A DNA stretch of 64,000 bases from Ruegeria sp. R14_0 (GCF_017743975.1 NZ_JAGHRC010000003.1:62001-126000), one strand, 5' to 3'. Shown: positions 44,005 through 53,455, counted from the first letter of the stretch. Notes: generated by a model from the letters alone, not told the origin. Made by a program: numbers and translations.

Positions 44005-45213
44005 TTAGAAATTGACGATCGTCTGAATGACGATGGCATTAGCGATATCCACAAAGAATGCGGATACAAGGGGCAACACGATAAAGGCAATAGGCGATGG
44101 GCCATATCGCTTGGTGACGGCTGTCATATTTGCAATTGCGGTGGGTGTCGCCCCCAGAGCGAACCCTCCGAAACCAGCAGCAAGAACAGCCGCACGATAG
44201 TTCGAGCCCATCAGGGGGAACAACACCCAGATCACAAAGGCCACCGTGAACAGGGTTTGAGCCGACATGATGACCGCAATCGCCATGCCAAGCTCGGCTA
44301 TGGTCCACAGCTGAAGGCTCATCAGCGACATGGCCAGAAACGCACCCAGTGCAAATTCTGAGATCAGCGCAAGCGACGGCGTGCGAGCCACCGGGGGTGC
44401 GGACGGAGCCACCAGAGAACGGATATTGGAGATCACGATCCCCATGATCAGACAGGGCACAAACAGCGGCAGTTTCAGACCTGCCGCTGTGATCGCCTCG
44501 CCCAAAGCGTAGCCAAATATGATTGCAAGGTTCAAATAAAGCAGGACACGCATGACCGTCATGTGGTCAATCGCTGTCATGGCGGATTCTTCTTCGGGCA
44601 GTCCCACCGTGTGCTCTTCGTTGGGGCGGTTCGGTGTGAGGCCACGAGATTCGACAAGCAACCGTGCTATGGGGCCGCCGACCAACGCAGCCAGCACCAA
44701 CCCCAGGGTTGCAACAGCGACGCCCAATTCGGTTGCGCCGTCCAACCCCGTCGCATTTGCGACCTCGGGCGCCCAGGCGATAGCGGTGCCATGCCCGCCA
44801 ATCAGGGCAGCCGAGCCGAACAACACGCCGGCCTGCGCCGGATAGCCGAACATTGACGCTCCTGCGGCACCTATGACGTTCTGCGCGATTATTGTAGCCA
44901 GCGTCAAAACCAGAAGGATCAACAACGGTTTACCGCCAGCTATCAAATCCGAAAACCTGGCATTCAATCCGATCCCCGCAAAGAACAGCACCAGCAATGC
45001 GTCCCGAGTTTCCAGTTCGAACGACAGTTCGATATCAAACGCAAGGTACAGGAACAAAACCACGAGCGAGGCCAAAAGCCCCCCTGTAACCGGTTCCGGA
45101 ATGTTGAACTGCCGTAAGAGCGGGACGGTGGCATTTACTCGCGCACCAAACAGATAGACTGCAAATCCCAGAGTAGCCGTAATGAAATCCGGGATGAGCA
45201 GGCTCTCTGTCAT
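44005..45213 (-). CDS. gltS: Sodium/glutamate symporter
   Basis: A 402-residue GltS-family membrane carrier with about 10-12 helices, showing ITATLGFAVYLFGARVNATV at the start, and the two conserved loop regions AALIGGHGTAIAWAPEV and AGFGGFALGATPTAIANM that line the Na+/glutamate path. It imports glutamate with sodium. Located between the DUF6446-like gene and glyS, both on the same strand with gaps of 10 and 9 bases, so it is probably in the glyS transcript. Its presence between glyQ and glyS is unusual. Confidence 0.93.
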   Translation of the reverse strand: MTESLLIPDFITATLGFAVYLFGARVNATVPLLRQFNIPEPVTGGLLASLVVLFLYLAFDIELSFELETRDALLVLFFAGIGLNARFSDLIAGGKPLLILLVLTLATIIAQNVIGAAGASMFGYPAQAGVLFGSAALIGGHGTAIAWAPEVANATGLDGATELGVAVATLGLVLAALVGGPIARLLVESRGLTPNRPNEEHTVGLPEEESAMTAIDHMTVMRVLLYLNLAIIFGYALGEAITAAGLKLPLFVPCLIMGIVISNIRSLVAPSAPPVARTPSLALISEFALGAFLAMSLMSLQLWTIAELGMAIAVIMSAQTLFTVAFVIWVLFPLMGSNYRAAVLAAGFGGFALGATPTAIANMTAVTKRYGPSPIAFIVLPLVSAFFVDIANAIVIQTIVNF

Positions 45214-45223
45214 GGCGGGTTAC

Positions 45224-45748
45224 TCAGTTTTGGGGTCGCGGCGGGCATTCTTCGCCCACCACCGTACCGTCATAGGCCTTTTCACCGCAATTGTTCAGCA
45301 CGTGCCAGACATAGCCTTTGCCACCCTCTGTGACCGCCACAATCCGGTCCACACCGTAGTGGACGTTCTTCACCCCCATAAAAGCGCGGGCCTGACCGGA
45401 TTTCAAAGCGTCAGCAAGGGCAACGGCATCATAGCAGTCGAACCAGCCTGGGGCGGTCAAAGGCTCAACCTGATCCACCGCTACGTGGGTCTGCGCGATC
45501 TCTTCAGGTGCCAGATCCGTTTCGAAACAGGCACGATAGCGGATGGGCGAGCTATCGGCGTCAATTGCCTGAAACGCGGTATACGCGATGGGCGTCGGCT
45601 GTTGCGCGTCTTTGGTTGTCAACACGACATCCTGCCCTGGCGTAGGCTCAACATCATAGTAGAAGCCATAAATCTGCAAATAATACATGACCGCACCGGC
45701 CACGACGGCCGAGACCAGCAGTATGATCGCAAGCAACTTTCCTGTCAT
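45224..45748 (-). CDS. DUF6446-like membrane-anchored protein
   Basis: A 174-residue protein with one N-terminal membrane helix (LLAIILLVSAVVAGAVMYYL) and an exported domain of about 150 residues with four cysteines: CFETDLAPEE, FDCYDAVALADAL, LNNCGEKAYDG and GEECPPR, which may form two disulfides. From memory it matches a Rhodobacteraceae family (DUF6446) found next to glyQ/glyS. Function unknown. ATG 45748 has GGAATTGCG only (weak RBS). It sits upstream of gltS on the glyS side, and marC is divergent from it. Confidence 0.75.
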   Translation of the reverse strand: MTGKLLAIILLVSAVVAGAVMYYLQIYGFYYDVEPTPGQDVVLTTKDAQQPTPIAYTAFQAIDADSSPIRYRACFETDLAPEEIAQTHVAVDQVEPLTAPGWFDCYDAVALADALKSGQARAFMGVKNVHYGVDRIVAVTEGGKGYVWHVLNNCGEKAYDGTVVGEECPPRPQN

Positions 45749-45839
45749 CGCAATTCCCTTCTGCTTACGATGCCTCTTTCACGAACGGTAAAAATAGGAC
45801 AAGTTCCAATTGTTTACAGGCCGAAATGAGACGTTTCAG

Positions 45840-46472
45840 ATGGACAGCACCCTTGCCGTGGGATTCTTTGGCGCGCTTTTTGCGATTATGAATCCGATCA
45901 CCAACCTGCCGGTTTTTTTGAGCGTTACGGACGGTCTGCCCCCAGCGGAACAGCGCAAGGTTGCAACCAAGACCGCGCTGTACTGTCTGATCCTCGGCGC
46001 AGCTTTTGCGGCGGTCGGCAACCAAACCCTTGGCCTGTTTGGCATCAGCGTCGATGATCTGCGCGTTGCGGGCGGGTTGGTCGTTCTGATGATCGGCCTG
46101 AACATGCTGAACGGCAAACCGAGCAGTTCGCACCATGGCACTGAAGGAGAGCGAGAGTCCTACCCCGAACCCGACACCGTCGCGTTCTATCCGCTGGCCT
46201 TCCCGATTTTGGTTGGCCCCGGTACGATCACGACGCTGATCCTGTATGCCAGCCATATCAAAAGCGCGCTCGATGCCACTGTTTATGCAGGGGTTTTCCT
46301 GGCCGTTCTGCTTTTGCTTTTTGTCACGTTCTGGAATGCGTCCGCGATTGCCAAACGCCTGTCTGACAATGCCCGCGTGATCATGAGCCGGTTCATGGGC
46401 ATGATCCTGTCGGCCATCGCGATCGGAATGATCGCGGCGGGCCTCAAGGTTTTGCTTCCCGGATTGGCCTGA
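45840..46472 (+). CDS. MarC-family membrane protein
   Basis: A 210-residue protein of the MarC/UPF0056 family, with about six helices: GFFGALFAIMNPITNLPVFL, FPILVGPGTITTLILYASH and the last MILSAIAIGMIAAGLKVLLP. NPITNLPVFL and PILVGPGTIT are the family signatures. Its role is not established; the historical multidrug link is not supported. It lies on the forward strand inside the leftward glyQ-glyS region, with 8 bases to the convergent glyQ stop. The ATG at 45840 has GAGACG upstream. Confidence 0.9.
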   Translation: MDSTLAVGFFGALFAIMNPITNLPVFLSVTDGLPPAEQRKVATKTALYCLILGAAFAAVGNQTLGLFGISVDDLRVAGGLVVLMIGLNMLNGKPSSSHHGTEGERESYPEPDTVAFYPLAFPILVGPGTITTLILYASHIKSALDATVYAGVFLAVLLLLFVTFWNASAIAKRLSDNARVIMSRFMGMILSAIAIGMIAAGLKVLLPGLA

Positions 46473-46480
46473 CCTGGCCA

Positions 46481-47410
46481 TCAGGCCTCGAACCCGGCAG
46501 CCTCGGTCATAAGAAACGCATCCGCGCATTGCTTGGCCAGTGCCCGCACACGCCCGATATAGGCTTGGCGTTCAGTTACCGAGATAACACCGCGCGCGTC
46601 CAACAGGTTGAACACATGGCTGGCCTTGATGCACTGATCATAGGCCGGGTGCGCCATGATAATGCGTTTGCCGGTCTTTGGATCGTCATGCTCTTGCGCC
46701 AGAATGGCCGCGCACTCGGCCTCGGCCTCTTCGAAATGGCGCAGCAGCACTTCGGTGTTGGCCACGTCAAAGTTCCAGCGGGCGTATTCCTCTTCCGTCT
46801 GTTTGAAGACATCGCCATAGGTGAGCGGGCTGGGCGACTGAGGGTCGTTGAACGGCATGTCCATCACATGGTCGATGCCCAGCACATACATCGCCAGACG
46901 CTCCAGCCCATAGGTCAGCTCGCCCGAGACCGGCGCGCAGTCGTGGCCGCCAACCTGTTGGAAATAGGTGAACTGGCTGACTTCCATGCCGTCGCACCAG
47001 ACTTCCCAGCCCAGCCCCCAGGCGCCCAGCGTTGGGCTTTCCCAGTCGTCCTCGACAAACCGGATGTCATGCAGGTCCATGTCGATGCCGATGGCCTCCA
47101 GCGACCCCAGATACAGCTCTTGCAGATCAGGCGGGCTGGGTTTGATCAGCACCTGATACTGATAATAGTGCTGCAGCCGGTTGGGGTTTTCACCATAGCG
47201 CCCGTCGGTAGGGCGGCGCGAGGGTTGTACATAAGCCGCGGCCCAAGCCTTCGACCCCAGCGCGCGCAGAGTGGTCGCCGGGTGGAACGTCCCCGCCCCA
47301 ACCTCCATGTCATAGGGCTGCAGAATGGCGCAGCCTTTCGACGCCCAATAGGTCTGAAGCCGCAGGATAATCTCCTGAAATGAACGTGGTGCGCTGGACT
47401 GTTCGGTCAT
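46481..47410 (-). CDS. glyQ: Glycyl-tRNA synthetase alpha subunit
   Basis: A 309-residue class II aminoacyl-tRNA synthetase subunit that activates glycine. It shows [20 protein letters not shown], the motif-2-like [20 protein letters not shown] with [20 protein letters not shown], and the C-terminal motif-3-like [21 protein letters not shown] chose the ATG at 47410 (AAAGGGAA upstream) over a frame from 47431. It is divergent from the SPOR-protein gene and forms the head of the leftward unit that marC interrupts on the other strand. Confidence 0.97.
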   Translation of the reverse strand: MTEQSSAPRSFQEIILRLQTYWASKGCAILQPYDMEVGAGTFHPATTLRALGSKAWAAAYVQPSRRPTDGRYGENPNRLQHYYQYQVLIKPSPPDLQELYLGSLEAIGIDMDLHDIRFVEDDWESPTLGAWGLGWEVWCDGMEVSQFTYFQQVGGHDCAPVSGELTYGLERLAMYVLGIDHVMDMPFNDPQSPSPLTYGDVFKQTEEEYARWNFDVANTEVLLRHFEEAEAECAAILAQEHDDPKTGKRIIMAHPAYDQCIKASHVFNLLDARGVISVTERQAYIGRVRALAKQCADAFLMTEAAGFEA

Positions 47411-47616
47411 GACATTCCCTTTGGACGCCACTGCGCCCGGTTCCGTTGGGTTTCGTCCTTCCTATGCAAGGGGCCAACGGGCGTCAACGGGCGCTTGAGC
47501 CTTATGCTGTCACTGCGCAGCCACACTGGAAATTCCCCGTATTCCGGGCATGGCTTTCGACACATGAATTCGCATACTGTCCGGCAAAGATAAAACACTG
47601 CGGACACGGGCAGACA

Positions 47617-49350
47617 ATGACTCGCATATTTACGGCAATTTTGTTTCTTTTTCTCATCGGCGCGCGCGCTGTTTTCGCACAGCAGGACGCAGGCGTCTGG
47701 GTGCAGGTCGAGGCACAACCATCGCTGCGCGAGGCGCAAGAGCGCGCGCAGGACTATGCCAACAACCTGCCAGACGTGAACGGGTTTCGCCTGAACTCTG
47801 GCTGGTACGCCATTGTTATTGGGCCATATTTGCGCGGCGACGCCGAGCAGGTCTTGCGCGTCTACCGGGCCGAGGGGCAAATTCCTGCCGACAGCTACAT
47901 CACGTTCACCAGCGCGCTGGGGCAGCAGTTCTGGCCGGTTGGTGCGAACATTCTGGACCGCGGCGTGGTCACGCCGCCGGTTGAGCCTCAGCCCGAGCAG
48001 CCGGTTGTCGGACTGACGCCGCAAGCCTCGGACGAGACGCGGTCTCAGGCCCTGCAAAGCGAACGCCTTTTGAGTACGCAAGAGCGTATGGATCTGCAGA
48101 CCGCCCTGCAGGCCGCCGGTTTCTATAATTCCACAATCGACGGCGCTTTTGGCCAGGGTACACGCCGGTCGATGGGCGACTGGCAGCGGTTCAACGGTTT
48201 TGAAGCGACCGGTGTTCTGACGACTGCGCAACGAAAGGCGTTGATGGACGATTTCAACGCCCCACTGCTGAGCGTTGGAATGGAGCCGTACTCGGACCCG
48301 CAAGCGGGTATCAACATGGACCTGCCGCTGGGTGTCATGAACTTTGACCGGTACGAAGCCCCATTTGTTCACTTCAACAGCACAACCGATCTGGATGCCA
48401 AGGCTCTGTTGATCAGCCAGAAGGGTGATCAGGCCACGCTGCGCGCCCTGTACGAAGTTCTGCAATCGTTGGAAATCGTTCCACTCGATGGTCCCCGTCA
48501 ATTGCGCGGAGATCGCTTTGCGCTGGAAGGGCGTGGAAATGGGATTGTGACCCATGGCGAGGCGCGACTGGACGATGGTCAGATCAAAGGCTTTATGCTG
48601 GTCTGGCCCGAAGGTGACGACGCTCGTCGCGCTCGCGTGTTGGCCGCGATGCAGACAAGCTTTACCGCGACCGGTGCGGTTCTGGATGCAGCTGCCGGTG
48701 CGAATGCCGACCAGCGGATCGACCTGGTTTCGGGGCTGCAGGTCCGCACGCCTCGCCTGACCCGCTCGGGTTTCTTTGCCGATGCCAGCGGTACGGTGCT
48801 GACCGTGGCCGAGGCTGCTGACAGCTGCACACGCATCACTCTGGACGGCGATCAAGAACTGCAAGTGGCCGCATCCGATGCTGATCTGGGTGTCGCGGTT
48901 CTGCGCCCCAGCCAAAATCTGGTACCGGTGAGCGTAGCCGAGTTCAGCGCAAACACCCCGCGCCTTCAATCTGAGGTCGCGGTTTCCGGGTTTTCCTATC
49001 AGGGCGCTTTGGGCGCCCCGACGTTGACATATGGTCAGATCGCAGACCTGCGCGGCCTGAACGGAGAGGACGGCGTAAAACGGCTGGCACTGGCGGCACA
49101 GCCGGGTGACGCGGGCGGGCCGATCTTTGACGATAATGGTCAGGTCGTGGGGATGCTGCTGCCGACCCCGACCGAAGGACGCACCCTGCCCGCCTCTGTC
49201 AGCCTTGCAGCGACCGCAAACAGTCTGAACGAGGTTCTGGCCAAGGCGGGTATCTCGGGGCAGTCGGGCACGCCGACAGCGCAAATCTCACCCAACGAAT
49301 TGAACCGCCGCGCGACCGGGATGACCGTACTGGTCCACTGCTGGGACTAA
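47617..49350 (+). CDS. SPOR-like/peptidoglycan-binding protein with degenerate trypsin-like domain
   Basis: A 577-residue exported protein. The signal peptide MTRIFTAILFLFLIGARAVF ends near residue 21. Residues about 26-105 look SPOR-like (GWYAIVIGPYLRGDAEQVLR). Residues 152-213 are a PG_binding_1 domain (LQTALQAAGFYNSTIDGAFG). From about 380 on it has a chymotrypsin-type protease fold: SGFFADASGTVLTVAEAADS, then DADLGVAVLRPS, then QPGDAGGPIFDDNGQVVGML. The Ser of GDSGGP is Ala499, and the His position (normally TxAHxx) reads TVAEAAD, so it cannot cleave by that triad. Asp423 stays. The start ATG 47617 follows GGACACGGGCAG. It is divergent from glyQ. Confidence 0.87.
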   Translation: MTRIFTAILFLFLIGARAVFAQQDAGVWVQVEAQPSLREAQERAQDYANNLPDVNGFRLNSGWYAIVIGPYLRGDAEQVLRVYRAEGQIPADSYITFTSALGQQFWPVGANILDRGVVTPPVEPQPEQPVVGLTPQASDETRSQALQSERLLSTQERMDLQTALQAAGFYNSTIDGAFGQGTRRSMGDWQRFNGFEATGVLTTAQRKALMDDFNAPLLSVGMEPYSDPQAGINMDLPLGVMNFDRYEAPFVHFNSTTDLDAKALLISQKGDQATLRALYEVLQSLEIVPLDGPRQLRGDRFALEGRGNGIVTHGEARLDDGQIKGFMLVWPEGDDARRARVLAAMQTSFTATGAVLDAAAGANADQRIDLVSGLQVRTPRLTRSGFFADASGTVLTVAEAADSCTRITLDGDQELQVAASDADLGVAVLRPSQNLVPVSVAEFSANTPRLQSEVAVSGFSYQGALGAPTLTYGQIADLRGLNGEDGVKRLALAAQPGDAGGPIFDDNGQVVGMLLPTPTEGRTLPASVSLAATANSLNEVLAKAGISGQSGTPTAQISPNELNRRATGMTVLVHCWD

Positions 49351-49366
49351 GCACACCAAACTGATG

Positions 49367-49397
49367 AAAACGCCGCCCTCATCGGGCGGCGTTTTTC
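49367..49397. terminator. Bidirectional terminator between SPOR-protein and ThDP-enzyme genes
   Basis: A perfect 12-base stem (AAAACGCCGCCC / GGGCGGCGTTTT) with loop TCATC follows the SPOR-protein stop by 16 bases. T runs follow on the forward strand and A-rich sequence precedes it, so it can stop both convergent transcripts. Confidence 0.93.
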
Positions 49398-49402
49398 TTT
49401 GC

Positions 49403-50977
49403 CTAGAGGATGTCTGGCGTGACCCGGATCAGCGTCGGGACCGGCGCCGAGAACGCCGCCCGAACGGCTTCTTGCATCTCAGACAAAGTCGATGGCGCTG
49501 CCGACAAAGCGCCGAACGCCTCAGCCAACTTGCAGAAATCCGGGTTGCGTGCGACGACCGCGTTCGGCGCGATCTGACCGCGCACCATGCTGTCCTCGAT
49601 CTCTTTCAGTTTACCGTTATCCCAAAGGATGATCGGCAGCGGCAGGCCCAATTCAACGGCCGCACCAAGTTCTTGCATCGTGTAATGAAACCCGTAATCC
49701 CCGGCGATCACAGCCGTTGGCTTACCCCGCCGCGCCACGGCCCCGCCAATCCCGGCGGGCAAGGCATAGCCCAGCGTTCCGAACCCCGTCGGGTGGTGCC
49801 AGTGATAGGGATAGGCCATATCCCAGACCTCTTTCGCGACATAGGCGAACTGGGTCATGTCGGAATAGATCATCGTGTCACCAGGCATAGCCTCGCGCAG
49901 AGCGTCTATCACCGGAACAATACCGGGACGTTCCGCATCCACCTCGGCGCGCCAACGGTTGCGCGCATCTGCGACTTCGTCCGCCGACCATCCCGTTGCC
50001 GGTTGGATCTGCTCGGCCGCCGCCCACAAGGCATGAGCGAAGCTTTCGCCATCGGCCTGCAACTTGACAGCCGCCCGGTGGTGATCCGACAGAACTTTCG
50101 GATCCAGATCGACACGCACGAGATTAGCGGAATGACCAAGCGTATCACGCCACAGGTCCACCTCGCCCAATTCCGCGCCAACAACGACCACAAGGTCCGC
50201 CGACGCGATCACGTCGGCACTGCCCGGTCGCGGCAACATAGCACCGAAATCCAGCGCATAGCCCAGCCCGGCCATGCCGCGCCCTGCATAGGTGGTGAAG
50301 CAAGCCGCTCCCAATTGGGTCAGGATCTGCCGCCACAGGTTGGACCGCGCGCCCCCACCCAGAATGAACAAAGGCCGTTTCGCGATGTTCAGCATGGACA
50401 TTACTGGCGCCACATCCGGCGGCAGCACTTTTGTGCGCAAGCCCGGCTGGTTTGGAAACGGCGCAGTGTCTGCATCAGCCTCAAGCTGGGCAATGGGCAC
50501 CTGAATATGCTTGGGACGCGGGCGGCTAAGCTCGAATTCCTCAAATGCGCGTTCCACAAGACCGTAAGCCGCTTGTGCCGTGTTCGCTTGATGCGACCAG
50601 TCGGTCACAGTTTCTGCCGCGGCCCGCTGGTCCTTCATCTGGTGCAGTTGGCCGTGCACGCCCTGTGTTTCATCAAGGCATGAGGACATCACCAACATCG
50701 GAACAGAATCCGTATAAGCCTGACCCATCGGCGTCATGATGTTGCACAGGCCGGGCCCGGTGATGACATAGGCAACGCCCGGTTTGCCGGTCGCGCGGGC
50801 ATAACCGTCCGCCATGAAACCGGCGCCCTGTTCATGCCGGGCCAACACATGCGTGATGCCGGCCTCTTCGATCCCGCGGTACATTTCCTGATTGTGCACG
50901 CCGGGAATGCCAAAGATCACATCCACTCCGCGATCCCGGAGCATGTGCGAGATCTGGGCACCAAGGGGTCTTTTCAT
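49403..50977 (-). CDS. Thiamine-diphosphate enzyme (5-guanidino-2-oxopentanoate decarboxylase-like)
   Basis: A 524-residue ThDP enzyme of the acetolactate synthase/decarboxylase superfamily. The N-terminal domain has FGIPGVHNQEMYRGIEEAGI with LARHEQGAGFMADGYARATG (catalytic Glu in RHEQGA). The C-terminal ThDP motif is GDYGFHYTMQELGAAVELGL followed by the distal Asn (ILWDNGKLKEIED). Roseobacter sequences of this type are usually named 5-guanidino-2-oxopentanoate decarboxylase, from arginine breakdown; the exact substrate is not proven by sequence. Its ATG at 50977 overlaps the trkH stop (TGATG), so it is coupled to a potassium channel gene. Confidence 0.85.
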   Translation of the reverse strand: MKRPLGAQISHMLRDRGVDVIFGIPGVHNQEMYRGIEEAGITHVLARHEQGAGFMADGYARATGKPGVAYVITGPGLCNIMTPMGQAYTDSVPMLVMSSCLDETQGVHGQLHQMKDQRAAAETVTDWSHQANTAQAAYGLVERAFEEFELSRPRPKHIQVPIAQLEADADTAPFPNQPGLRTKVLPPDVAPVMSMLNIAKRPLFILGGGARSNLWRQILTQLGAACFTTYAGRGMAGLGYALDFGAMLPRPGSADVIASADLVVVVGAELGEVDLWRDTLGHSANLVRVDLDPKVLSDHHRAAVKLQADGESFAHALWAAAEQIQPATGWSADEVADARNRWRAEVDAERPGIVPVIDALREAMPGDTMIYSDMTQFAYVAKEVWDMAYPYHWHHPTGFGTLGYALPAGIGGAVARRGKPTAVIAGDYGFHYTMQELGAAVELGLPLPIILWDNGKLKEIEDSMVRGQIAPNAVVARNPDFCKLAEAFGALSAAPSTLSEMQEAVRAAFSAPVPTLIRVTPDIL

Positions 50978-52425
50978 CAGTTTCTCCAGAATTGGACGGT
51001 GAACAGGGCGTAAACGGCCAGCAGCTCAAGCCTGCCAACCAGCATGCCAATCGACAGCAGCCATTTCGCGGTATCGCTGAGCCCGGCAAAGTTTCCGGCC
51101 GGTCCGATCTGATCGCCCAGACCCGGCCCCACATTGGCCAGCGCGGTTGCAGCCCCGGAAACAGCCGTGATGAAGTCCAACCCCGTCAACGCCAATGCCC
51201 AGGCCAGCACGCCCAACGAGACCACGAAGAACATGAAAAAGCTCATGACAGACGTCAGAACATCCGGGCCAATCGAGCGCCCATCATATTGCGGCGTAAA
51301 GACCCCGTGGGGCGAGCGGATCCGGCGGATCTGAGTTTTGATCGACGCAAACAGCAGTTGGTACCGGAAAATCTTGATCGAACAGGCCGTCGAACCCGCA
51401 CAGCCTCCGATCAGCCCGATCAGAAAGAACATCATGACCGGGAAACTGCCCCAGCCCATGTAGTCGACGCTGGCATAGCCGGTGCCCGAAATGATCGAGG
51501 TGATGTTGAACAGAGATTCCCGAACCGCCTGTTCCCAATGGTGCGGGAAAACCGACGTCAGGAACACCGCCATGATGACCACCAGCACAGCTATCGTGCC
51601 CAGAAATGCCTGGATCTGGCTGTCCTTCCAGATCGATCTGGTGTTGCCGTTTGCGAATTGCACGTAACGCACAAAAGGCAAGGCTGCCAGGATCATGAAA
51701 ACCGACGCCGCATACTCTGCCGGACCGGAAAATGTGCCAAACGAAGCGTCGTAGTTCGAAAACCCGCCGGTCGAGATAGTTGTGAGCGCGTGCACGACAG
51801 CATCAAAAAAGCCCATCCCCAGGGCGGCATAGACCAGCGCGCAGACAACCGTCAGGAAGACGTAGATCAGGGAAATCTGGCCCGCGATCTCTTGCGCGCG
51901 AGGAAGGATTTTCCCCATGGTTTCAAAACCTTCCGAGCGGAAGATTTGCATACCCCCAACTCGCAGCTCGGGCAGAAACACCATGGCGACAACGATGATG
52001 CCAATGCCGCCCAACCATTGCAGCAGGCCGCGCCAAAGCAACAGGCCCTGCGGCAGATCATCAAGCCCCGAGATCACGGTGGAACCGGTCGTTGTCAGGC
52101 CCGACATCGCCTCAAAATACGCATCGACAAATCGCAGCTCGGTCTCACCGAACAGAAACGGAATTGCGCCGAAAAACGGCAGGGCCACCCAGACACCGGT
52201 TGTCAGCAAAAAGGTCTGACGGATCGTCAGACCTTCGCCCACCCCGTTCGAGCAGCTCATCGCCAGAATGACACCGGTCAGGATCGTGATAATGCCGCTT
52301 TCGAGGAAAACGTGCCATTCTCCCCGGCCTTCGATGAAGTCCGCAGCCATTGGCAGCATCATGGTCGCCCCAAGAATGGCGACCAACAGGCCAATCACAT
52401 ATCCAACCGGGCGCATATCCGTCAT
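50977..52425 (-). CDS. trkH: TrkH-family potassium uptake protein
   Basis: A 482-residue membrane channel subunit of the Trk/Ktr type with four M1-P-M2 repeats. The selectivity filter repeat is seen in FEAMSGLTTTGSTVISGLDD (first pore) and ALTTISTGGFSNYDASFGTF (second pore). GSTACSIKIFRYQ with GGCAG is the third, and LANVGPGLGDQIG lies in the last. It needs a cytoplasmic TrkA-like regulator, not found here. It is 1 base overlapped with the downstream ThDP enzyme gene. Length fits TrkH. Confidence 0.94.
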   Translation of the reverse strand: MTDMRPVGYVIGLLVAILGATMMLPMAADFIEGRGEWHVFLESGIITILTGVILAMSCSNGVGEGLTIRQTFLLTTGVWVALPFFGAIPFLFGETELRFVDAYFEAMSGLTTTGSTVISGLDDLPQGLLLWRGLLQWLGGIGIIVVAMVFLPELRVGGMQIFRSEGFETMGKILPRAQEIAGQISLIYVFLTVVCALVYAALGMGFFDAVVHALTTISTGGFSNYDASFGTFSGPAEYAASVFMILAALPFVRYVQFANGNTRSIWKDSQIQAFLGTIAVLVVIMAVFLTSVFPHHWEQAVRESLFNITSIISGTGYASVDYMGWGSFPVMMFFLIGLIGGCAGSTACSIKIFRYQLLFASIKTQIRRIRSPHGVFTPQYDGRSIGPDVLTSVMSFFMFFVVSLGVLAWALALTGLDFITAVSGAATALANVGPGLGDQIGPAGNFAGLSDTAKWLLSIGMLVGRLELLAVYALFTVQFWRN

Positions 52426-52476
52426 GAGGCGCAGCGTTGGCGCGCCTGCATGACCGTGTCAAGCCGGTGTCGTGCT

Positions 52477-53256
52477 TTACCCTTCGGTTTTGGCTCCGGA
52501 CGCAGGCATTGCCGGCGGCTTGGACGGCGCACGGGTCCGACGCGCCGGTGCGGGTTGTGCCGCAGGTTCCGCCGCTGCGGTTTTGGCCGGAGCGGGTTTG
52601 GCCGGAGCGGGTTTCGACGCAACAGGTTTGGGCGCCGCCGTCTTAGCCGCAACCGGCTTGGGCGCGGCACGTTTTGCAGGAGCCTTGGCCGGCGCCTTCG
52701 GAGCCTCGGCCTGTGTCGCGACCTGTGGTTTCGCCGCTGTCGCAGCAGACTTGGGCGCCGCAGTTGTTGCAGCCGCTTGTTTAGGTTTGGCGACTGCTGT
52801 CGGTTTTGGTGTCGGCGCTTTTCTGGCGACGGGTTTCGGTTTTGCAACCGCTGCAGGCTTGGCTGCGGGTTGTTTCTTGGCCACGGCGGGTTGTGCGGCG
52901 GGTTTCTTTGCCACCTCTGCCGTTTTGGTGGTCACCGGCGCGGTTTTGGGCGCTGTGGGTTTGGGTGATTCGACCTTGGGCTTTGCCGCTGTTTTCCGCC
53001 GGGCGGCAGGCTTGGGCTTGGCGACGACTGCTGGTTTTGTCTTTGCGACCGGCTTGGCATTGGGGGCCGGTTTTGCCGATGGTGCAACCTGGGCCGGAGC
53101 AGATGCAGACGCGTGCAGTGCGCTGACGGATACGAACGGCAACTCCATCGCTGAACGGGTCAAAATCTGCATAATTTTCATTTGGTTGCTAACCGCATAG
53201 CCGGCCATTCGAATGGCCGCAGCCTGAAATTCCAGCGGTTGGGAAATCGGATTCAT
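52477..53256 (-). CDS. Lys/Ala/Pro-rich low-complexity protein, short conserved-looking N-terminus
   Basis: A 259-residue protein. Residues 1 to about 50 look like an ordinary amphipathic domain (MNPISQPLEFQAAAIRMAGY to AMELPFVSVSAL). From about residue 52 to the end it is made almost wholly of Ala, Pro, Lys and Thr in short motifs such as KPAPNAKPVAKTKPAVVAKP and VARKAPTPKPTAVAKP, resembling histone H1/AlgP-type tails or a phasin-like basic tail. It is strongly basic until an Ala/Pro end. The N-terminus may be phasin-related (weak guess). The DNA holds a 15-base tandem repeat (TTTGGCCGGAGCGGG, 52582-52611). GAGGAG precedes the ATG. I do not name a function. Confidence 0.7.
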   Translation of the reverse strand: MNPISQPLEFQAAAIRMAGYAVSNQMKIMQILTRSAMELPFVSVSALHASASAPAQVAPSAKPAPNAKPVAKTKPAVVAKPKPAARRKTAAKPKVESPKPTAPKTAPVTTKTAEVAKKPAAQPAVAKKQPAAKPAAVAKPKPVARKAPTPKPTAVAKPKQAAATTAAPKSAATAAKPQVATQAEAPKAPAKAPAKRAAPKPVAAKTAAPKPVASKPAPAKPAPAKTAAAEPAAQPAPARRTRAPSKPPAMPASGAKTEG

Positions 53257-53455
53257 TCGTTAGTTCTCCTCTGAAAGCGATGCAGCCTGCAAAAGAGTGA
53301 AGGGTCCTGCCCGTCCCGAAATCTCGGGCGGCTCAAGCAGTCACGCAGTCCTGAGCGTTGCACGTCTCAGCTTCCTTTAAGAGTGACAGACACACGAACA
53401 GAAGCACGCCTGCCACGGCTGCATTCCATGGCAGTGTAACGCGAACAACAGTGCT

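Noticed and set aside
42703..44361. Long forward frame opposite glyS (552 residues), and similar long antisense frames at 39402-40919, 47407-49284, 50992-52968 and 61084-62454
   Set aside because: They mirror strong conserved genes on the other strand. GC-rich codon bias makes long antisense frames common, and none shows a protein family.
52500..53100. Dense short repeats resembling a repeat array or CRISPR
   Set aside because: The repeats are codon-level PAK/KPA motifs of a low-complexity protein, without spacers or constant repeat units.
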